The position numbers were made by a program, and so were the translations under genes. 64,000 nucleotides of DNA from CBDBCU01 sp965203435 (lineage in GTDB: Bacteria; Chloroflexota; Dehalococcoidia; Lucifugimonadales; UBA3495). This document shows, one piece after another, positions 59,107 through 64,000 of the stretch. The notes beneath the pieces were generated by a model. That model saw only the letters and a program-made list of their open reading frames with translations, was not told the origin of the DNA and made no database searches. The first letter of the stretch is position 1. Every line of letters begins with the position of its first letter. Where the stretch lies: assembly GCA_965203435.1 (NCBI GenBank), contig CBDBCU010000001.1, positions 248,001 through 312,000 on the forward strand, read 5' to 3'.

Positions 59107-60718
59107 CCAGTTCGGCCTGTTCCCCGGCGGTCAGCAGACCCGGCGAACCGGGCGGGAATCCGGCCAGGTTTTCCACCCCGTCCCAGATAAGCAGGGCGGG
59201 ATTTTCCTGCAAGTATTCCACCACCCATTGCCGCTGCTGCGCGCCGTTCAGATCGGCAAAGGGCAAGCCGGCGATGGCGGCGCCGATTTCATGCACTACC
59301 CGCTCTAGGCCGGCGGGATGGGCCGCCTCAAAGACGGTGTAAAAGACGCCGCCGGGCAATTCTTTGCGCCCGGTTTTTTGCAACCAGCGGGCCAAGCCTA
59401 AAGCCAGTTCGGTCTTGCCGACGCCCGTGTTGCCGGTAAGCAGCGTTACCCGGTGGGATTGAATCAGCCGTTCCAAGCGGCGCAGTTCGGTTTGCCGCCC
59501 GATTAAACCGTACGGCCCGGCGGCGGGAAATTGGCTTTCGGTAGGGCTGTCCGGCTGGGGCTGAATTACCGGCGCGGCCAGGGGATTGACCTGTTCCCGT
59601 TCAATGCGCGGCGGGGTGAACTGCCGGGCTTGATAAACCAGCGGCGTCGTCCAGTCCCAGAAAACTTGCGGCCCGTTGAGGGTAGGGCGGCGCGGCTCCG
59701 CCATCAACCCGGCCCGCCCCTGGGCCACGGCGGCGGCAACTTCCGCGCCATCGGCCAAAGCCCGATAAAAAGAGCGCAGGAAACCGGCGCCGGCGGCCGC
59801 CGTCAATCTCCAGGGCAACAACGCCACGGCCGGCATACCACTGCGGCATAGCCCTTGGGCCAATTCCGCCCAAGCCGTTGCCGTTGCCGGATTAGCCAGC
59901 CCCCGGCCGCCGGCGGTCAACAGAGCTAACGGAACCTGGGCGGCGGTCAAAATATCGGCTAACTCTTGGACGATTGCCGGGCTGGAACTGCCATCCTCTC
60001 CCTCGAAAAGCAAACTGCCGTCATCGGGGCTGAGCCGCAAGCCGTCCAGTTGTACCAGATGGTAGTGGCCGGGTTTGTCGGCTAATTGGCGGGACAAAGC
60101 GGCTAAAGTCGGCGGCCGCAGATAGTCCAGCTCCACCTGAACTTCCAAGGATTCCAGGGCCGACAAAGTTTCCGCGCCCAACCCGGCTGGCGGCGTAGCG
60201 TCTCCGGTTTCCGGCCTCGGCGCGGCCAGCAGGATATTCAGCTGTTCCGTAGCCAGGTTTCCCGCGTAGGCCGGCAGGGGCGCGGCGTCAATCCGGCGTA
60301 CCAGGGATGCCGCGCTAGAGGTCAAATAGCCGGCCTCCGGGGAGTTCAGCAATTCCCAGGGCAGAGCCAGCCAATCGGGACGGGGGGAAACTACGGCCAG
60401 TTGATAGTCGGAAAGACCCTCAGCGGCGGCGGCGTCAAATAGCTGCCGGGCCGTTTCGCTGCCGTCGAACACCGCCGCAAAAAGGAGCCGCCCCAAGTTC
60501 CGCAAGCCGGTTTCCACGGCTGCCGCCCGCTCCCGGGCCGGGCCAAAGGGATGATCCAAGGATTCCTGAAAGTACCAGGCAATTTCCGCCCGGTCAGCGG
60601 CATCCAGGGGATTTTGGAAGTCAACCGGGGGGACGGACTGCCGCGCCGCCCCGTCAAGGCGGGAAAGCTGCACCTGGCCGCTATCGGGCAAATCCAGAAT
60701 TTCCAGTAATTTGACCAC
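58979..60718 (-). CDS. N-terminal part of a CHAT-like/STAND/TPR protein (frameshifted)
   Basis: 579 aa from GTG 60718, preceded by GGGGGAG at 6 nt. Residues about 60-330 resemble a CHAT (caspase-like) fold: LAVVSPRPDWLALPWELL, HYHLVQLDGLRLS (His about 220) and LALLTAGGRGLANP, where active proteins have the catalytic Cys. The Cys is not visible, so peptidase activity looks lost. Then comes an NB-ARC/STAND NTPase: IGRQTELRRLERLI, Walker A LLTGNTGVGKTELALG (Lys about 435) and Walker B ALLIWDGVEN. The frame stops early just after ATRNPAESW because of the shift. Confidence 0.78.
   Translation of the reverse strand: MVKLLEILDLPDSGQVQLSRLDGAARQSVPPVDFQNPLDAADRAEIAWYFQESLDHPFGPARERAAAVETGLRNLGRLLFAAVFDGSETARQLFDAAAAEGLSDYQLAVVSPRPDWLALPWELLNSPEAGYLTSSAASLVRRIDAAPLPAYAGNLATEQLNILLAAPRPETGDATPPAGLGAETLSALESLEVQVELDYLRPPTLAALSRQLADKPGHYHLVQLDGLRLSPDDGSLLFEGEDGSSSPAIVQELADILTAAQVPLALLTAGGRGLANPATATAWAELAQGLCRSGMPAVALLPWRLTAAAGAGFLRSFYRALADGAEVAAAVAQGRAGLMAEPRRPTLNGPQVFWDWTTPLVYQARQFTPPRIEREQVNPLAAPVIQPQPDSPTESQFPAAGPYGLIGRQTELRRLERLIQSHRVTLLTGNTGVGKTELALGLARWLQKTGRKELPGGVFYTVFEAAHPAGLERVVHEIGAAIAGLPFADLNGAQQRQWVVEYLQENPALLIWDGVENLAGFPPGSPGLLTAGEQAELDDFLAAATATGASHALLATRNPAESWVSLPHGPLPVNRVESI
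59017..59021 (-). other. Likely frameshift site in the CHAT-like/STAND/TPR gene
   Basis: A run of five G (C on the coding strand, TCCCTCCCCCACG) lies where the family-like sequence moves from one frame to the next. Removing one base restores a continuous frame. Mutation, sequencing error or +1 slippage on CCC-C are all possible. Confidence 0.6.
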
Positions 60719-60785
60719 TATCGGCTCCCCCGGGGCGGGCAATAGATACGGGTTGCCGGCTGCTATGCCGGCTTATATTGCCCCC

Positions 60786-60791
60786 ATTATA
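60786..60791 (-). promoter_or_regulatory. -10 element of the CHAT-like/STAND gene
   Basis: Perfect TATAAT on the minus strand, 67 bp before GTG 60718. No matching -35. Confidence 0.5.
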
Positions 60792-60848
60792 CCCTATGCG
60801 GTCGGATTGCTTTACTTGGCCGCGTCTGAGGATTCCCTTAGCGCAGGA

Positions 60849-62978
60849 TTAGCCCCGAAACACCGCCAAAGCGTCGGCGGCCTTGATGCCCTGACCGGCC
60901 GGCAACACCATCAGCGGGTTGATGTCCAGCTCGGCCAGAGTCCCCTCCAGGTTCACCGCCAGTTGGGAAACGCTGACCAGAGCGGCGGCCAGGGCGTCAA
61001 TATCCGCCGGCGGCGTTCCCCGGAATCCGTGGAGCAACCGAGAACCCTTGACCTGATTTATCATTTCCAGAGCTTCCGACCGGGTGATGGGGCAAAGGCG
61101 CAGGGCTACATCGTTATAGACTTCCACCATCACGCCGCCGACGCCAAAGAGCAGGGTCGGCCCCAGTTGGGCATCATAGGAAACGCCAATGATAACCTCG
61201 ACGCCGCCGGACACCATTTCCTGCACCAGCGCGCCGTTGATGGCGGCCCCGGCCGGCGCGGCCGCGGCGGCATTGGACATAATGTCGGCGTAAGCCGCCT
61301 TAACCTGCGCCGCGTCAGTCAAACCCAGCCGAATTACGCCGGCCTCGGTTTTGTGCAGAATATCCGGGGAATCCGCTTTCAGGGCTACCGGGTAGCCGAT
61401 GGTTTCGGCCGCCGCCACGGCGGCCGCCGCCGAATCCGCCACAGCCTCCCGGGTTATGGGTATCCCCCAGGCGGCAATCAGTTCCTTGCTTTCGTGTTCG
61501 GAAAAGGCCACCCGGCCCTGGACGGATAAGGCGGCCGTCACCTGTTCCTGTTGCGGAGTCATCGCCGCCGCCCGGCCAAAGCCGGCGGCCTGCCGCCGGT
61601 CGCGCCATTGATGATAGTTCAGCAGGGCGCGCACCCCGAAAGCCAGTTTGTCCGGCACATAAAAAACCGGGATCTGCGCCGCTTTCAGCTTCGGCAAGCC
61701 GGCGGTAGCCGACCGGGTTCCCGTCCAGAGAAAGGCCAAGCCCCGGTCGCTTTTGTCCCGTTGGGCGATAACCTGTTCGGCTTGCGGATCCGCCCCGGCG
61801 CTGGCGACCACCAGGGTGCCGATATGGGGCTGTTCGCTCATATAAGCCATAATTTCCGGGAAGGAGTCGCTGTTGGCGAACCCGGTAACATCCGAGGGAT
61901 TGGCGGCCCAGCCGAAACCTTTGAGGACGCCGTTAATGCCGTCCCGGGCAGTAGCGGTCAGTGGCGGCAAGTCCAGCCCGGCCTGTCCGCACATATCAGC
62001 GGTCAGGGAACTGATGCCGCCGGAGTGGGAAACTACCGCTACGCCCGGCTGCACCGGCTTGGCGGTATGGGCCAGCAGCTGGGACACTTCCAGCAGCTCG
62101 TCATAATCCTGCACCCGGGTAATGCCGTATTGGGCAAAGACTTCATCATACAGGGCGTCGGCGCCGGTCAAGGCGGCGGTATGGGAACGGGCGGCCCGGG
62201 AGCCCAAATCGGAGCGGCCAATCTTAATCAGCACGATGGGTTTGCCGCGTTCCGCCGCCAGTTCCGCCACGGCCACCAGTTTGCGGGCATCCTTGAAACC
62301 CTCGACAAAGCCGGCAATGACCTTGACCGAATCCTGATCCAGCAGGTAGCGGGCAAAATCGCAAAAGTCCAGGTCGGCCTCGTTGCCGGTGGAAATGATG
62401 TGGCTGAGGCCAATGCCCTCCTCCACGGCCCGGGTCAGAAAGGGACCAAAGGCCGAGGCCCCGCTCTGGCAGATAAGGCCAATGGGGCCGCTCAATCCGT
62501 CAGACCCCCGGGAGGAGGCGGTAGGCCAAATGTCGGCCTGCACATTAGCCACGCCCAGGCAGTTGGGGCCGCAGATGCGGAGGCCGGACTCCCGGGCAAA
62601 GGCGCCCACTTCCCCTTGCAAATCCCGCCGGTCGTCCACATCCCGCTCGGAAAAGCCGGCGGAAATGACGATCGCGGCCCGGGTACCCTTGGCGTGGCTT
62701 TCCTTGAGAATGTCCAATACCTGGTGATACGGCACCACTACGCCCACCAGATCCGGGGTTTCCGGCAAAGCGGTGATACTGGGGTAGGATTTTACCCCCA
62801 TAATTTCATCATAGCGCGGGTTCACCGGATAGACCGCCACCCGGTCTTTGGCTTTCAAGGCGGCGTTGAGGAAACGGCCGCCGTACTGCATCCGCGGCGT
62901 GGCCCCCACCACGGCAATGGATTTGGGGTTGAGCATCCGGTCAATGGACGCCAACTGCTGGTCGGTCCAGATAGCCAT
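60849..62978 (-). CDS. ADP-forming acyl-CoA synthetase (fused alpha-beta)
   Basis: 709 aa. The alpha part has a CoA-binding domain (PKSIAVVGATPRMQYGGRF) and succinyl-CoA-ligase-like domains with the phospho-His motif ARSHTAALTG. The beta part is an ATP-grasp domain (GYPVALKADSPDILHKTEAG; NPLMVLPAGQG). Such enzymes interconvert acyl-CoA plus ADP and acid plus ATP, conserving energy during fermentation or acid activation. GAGGTATCAA precedes ATG 62978. The acid is unknown. Confidence 0.92.
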   Translation of the reverse strand: MAIWTDQQLASIDRMLNPKSIAVVGATPRMQYGGRFLNAALKAKDRVAVYPVNPRYDEIMGVKSYPSITALPETPDLVGVVVPYHQVLDILKESHAKGTRAAIVISAGFSERDVDDRRDLQGEVGAFARESGLRICGPNCLGVANVQADIWPTASSRGSDGLSGPIGLICQSGASAFGPFLTRAVEEGIGLSHIISTGNEADLDFCDFARYLLDQDSVKVIAGFVEGFKDARKLVAVAELAAERGKPIVLIKIGRSDLGSRAARSHTAALTGADALYDEVFAQYGITRVQDYDELLEVSQLLAHTAKPVQPGVAVVSHSGGISSLTADMCGQAGLDLPPLTATARDGINGVLKGFGWAANPSDVTGFANSDSFPEIMAYMSEQPHIGTLVVASAGADPQAEQVIAQRDKSDRGLAFLWTGTRSATAGLPKLKAAQIPVFYVPDKLAFGVRALLNYHQWRDRRQAAGFGRAAAMTPQQEQVTAALSVQGRVAFSEHESKELIAAWGIPITREAVADSAAAAVAAAETIGYPVALKADSPDILHKTEAGVIRLGLTDAAQVKAAYADIMSNAAAAAPAGAAINGALVQEMVSGGVEVIIGVSYDAQLGPTLLFGVGGVMVEVYNDVALRLCPITRSEALEMINQVKGSRLLHGFRGTPPADIDALAAALVSVSQLAVNLEGTLAELDINPLMVLPAGQGIKAADALAVFRG

Positions 62979-63062
62979 TTGATACCTCGCGCTGTAGAGT
63001 GCCGCTGCTGCCGGCTATTCGTCCGGCAACGGGTTCAGGACAGCCCGGCAACAATTTCCGGG

Positions 63063-63095
63063 TGACCCTTCAACGAGTTCAGGGTGAGCGGAATG
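63063..63095 (-). repeat. Divergent copy of the dispersed palindromic repeat
   Basis: ACCCTTCAACGAGTTCAGGG then TGAGCGGAAT, minus orientation; both arms have compensating changes (ACCCT/AGGGT) that keep the hairpin. It lies between the acyl-CoA synthetase and TPP enzyme genes. Confidence 0.8.
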
Positions 63096-63143
63096 AATAT
63101 CCGGCAAATAACCCGCTGTTGGATTGGCGGGGCAAAGGGATTT

Positions 63144-64000
63144 CTAGGTTTCCCCAGCGGTCCGCAAATCGGCGCGCCAGTCATCCGGGGAAGGGCCTTT
63201 GTCGATGAGGACATCAATCACCGCCGGCCGGCCGGAATCCTGGGCATCGCGCAGGGCGGCCGGCAAGTCCCGGGAGTCGTTGACCTGGACGCCGTAGCAG
63301 CCAAAGCCCCGGGCCACGGCGGCGTTATCCGTTTCCACAAACTCCGAAGCGATGCGGCGCCCCTCCGGCTGATGATGCCGCACCATCCCCAGGGCGTTGT
63401 CGTTAAAGACAATGCAGATAATCGGCAGGTCGTACTGCATGGCGGTGGACAGGGCGTTGACGGTCATCATATAGCCGCCATCGCCGGTAACCCCCACTAC
63501 CGGGCGGTCGGGATAGACCAGTTTCAAGGCTACGGCCGCCGGCAGGCCCCAGCCCATTCCCGCGGTGCCGCCGGGGGCAAAGAAAGTGTGGGCCTGGGTC
63601 GACTGGTAGAAGTGGGCCATCCAGGTGCGGTTGTTGCCGGCGTCGAGGGCAAAGACGGTTGACGGGTCGAGGTTTTCCCGCAGCAGGGCCACCAGCCGCT
63701 GCGGCGTCACCGGAGAACAGTCCAGGCGCATGGCCGGGTCATTGAAAAAGCCGGTGTTGGCCTTGCGGCCGGGCAACCCGTTGACCCAATCCTGGCGGCC
63801 GGCGGCGGTAGCTGGAGCGGCCTCCCGGGAAGCGTCCGCCAGTTGCGCCAGAATGCTGCCAGCATCGCCAATCAGCCCCAACTCGATGGGGAAAGTCCAG
63901 CCGGCGTTGCGGTCGTCAATATCAATCTGGATGATGCGCTGGCGGCGGGGATCGAAAACATTGGGCCGTTCCCGCACCGTATCCTGGGGACTGAGCTTGG
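63144..64000 (-). CDS. TPP-dependent enzyme, acetolactate synthase-like (C-terminal part, cut by window edge)
   Basis: About 285 C-terminal residues; the frame is open to the right edge. The central-domain end RIIQIDIDDRNAG is followed by the PP domain with TPP motif VVGVTGDGGYMMTVNALST and NDNALGMVRHHQ. It also carries APGGTAGMGWGLPAAVALKL. The family includes acetolactate synthase, benzoylformate decarboxylase and others; the N-terminal part needed to choose is missing. Confidence 0.88.
   Translation of the reverse strand, partial: KLSPQDTVRERPNVFDPRRQRIIQIDIDDRNAGWTFPIELGLIGDAGSILAQLADASREAAPATAAGRQDWVNGLPGRKANTGFFNDPAMRLDCSPVTPQRLVALLRENLDPSTVFALDAGNNRTWMAHFYQSTQAHTFFAPGGTAGMGWGLPAAVALKLVYPDRPVVGVTGDGGYMMTVNALSTAMQYDLPIICIVFNDNALGMVRHHQPEGRRIASEFVETDNAAVARGFGCYGVQVNDSRDLPAALRDAQDSGRPAVIDVLIDKGPSPDDWRADLRTAGET

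Noticed and set aside
1..64000. Selenoproteins with in-frame TGA
   Set aside because: I looked past the TGA stops I noticed (for example those at 4493, 5748 and 37619) and saw no continuation of family-like sequence; the check was by eye and not exhaustive.

Overview
The window is a GC-rich bacterial chromosome segment, densely coded on both strands, with ATG, GTG and TTG starts and clear AGGAG-type ribosome sites. The gene mix (LutABC lactate oxidation, ADP-forming acyl-CoA synthetase, acyl-CoA dehydrogenase, MmgE/PrpD, paired M20 amidohydrolases, GldG/DUF4340 ABC exporter, CbbQ/VWA pair, selenocysteine machinery) suggests an uncultured heterotrophic Chloroflexota, perhaps Dehalococcoidia-like. 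That placement is inference; no rRNA or marker gene here fixes it.

Layout. 0-6.6 kb: N-terminal part of an ECF sigma factor, an acyl-CoA dehydrogenase, selA, an alpha/beta-hydrolase without its nucleophile, an EndoQ-like PHP protein and a RimI-like acetyltransferase. 6.6-15 kb: a methyltransferase-HNH fusion, a radical SAM protein, coaE, then cbbQ, a CoA-type NUDIX hydrolase and a giant VWA protein. 15-23 kb (minus): a second methyltransferase-HNH fusion, cinA, a four-unit tandem repeat, and a four-gene ABC export operon. 23-28.7 kb (plus): speD and an agmatinase-like gene, an M50 protease, a cysteine desulfurase, a lipoprotein and a polyprenol-kinase-like membrane protein. 28.7-33.2 kb (minus): a split methyltransferase/HNH operon and two tandem M20 amidohydrolases. 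33.4-38.4 kb: glycerate kinase, an MNT/HEPN pair, lutABC. 38.6-47.4 kb: tRNA-Sec, trxA, a TrmA-Maf fusion, tatB/tatC/tatA, lipoamide dehydrogenase, an unusual E2, and a long ThyX-like protein. 47.4-51.6 kb: a VOC protein, a 1.9-kb segment of orphan genes between imperfect 27-nt direct repeats, a zinc ribbon, and an ECF sigma/anti-sigma pair. 51.7-64 kb (minus): MmgE/PrpD, a large alpha/beta-hydrolase, a third methyltransferase-HNH fusion, a frameshifted CHAT-like/STAND/TPR gene, an ADP-forming acyl-CoA synthetase and a truncated TPP enzyme.

Themes. (1) Four DNA methyltransferases each come with an HNH nuclease module: three as single fused chains, one as a two-gene operon. One fusion follows a CHAT-like/STAND/TPR gene on the same strand, making 55.2-60.8 kb the best candidate for an undescribed defence module. 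(2) selA and tRNA-Sec show selenocysteine use, although no selenoprotein was seen here. (3) Promoters share an extended -10 (TGn followed by TAnAAT), sometimes with TTGACC 17 bp upstream; one 47-bp promoter segment is duplicated exactly in front of two neighbouring genes. (4) A short palindromic repeat recurs between genes, including a four-unit array with an exact 55-bp period.
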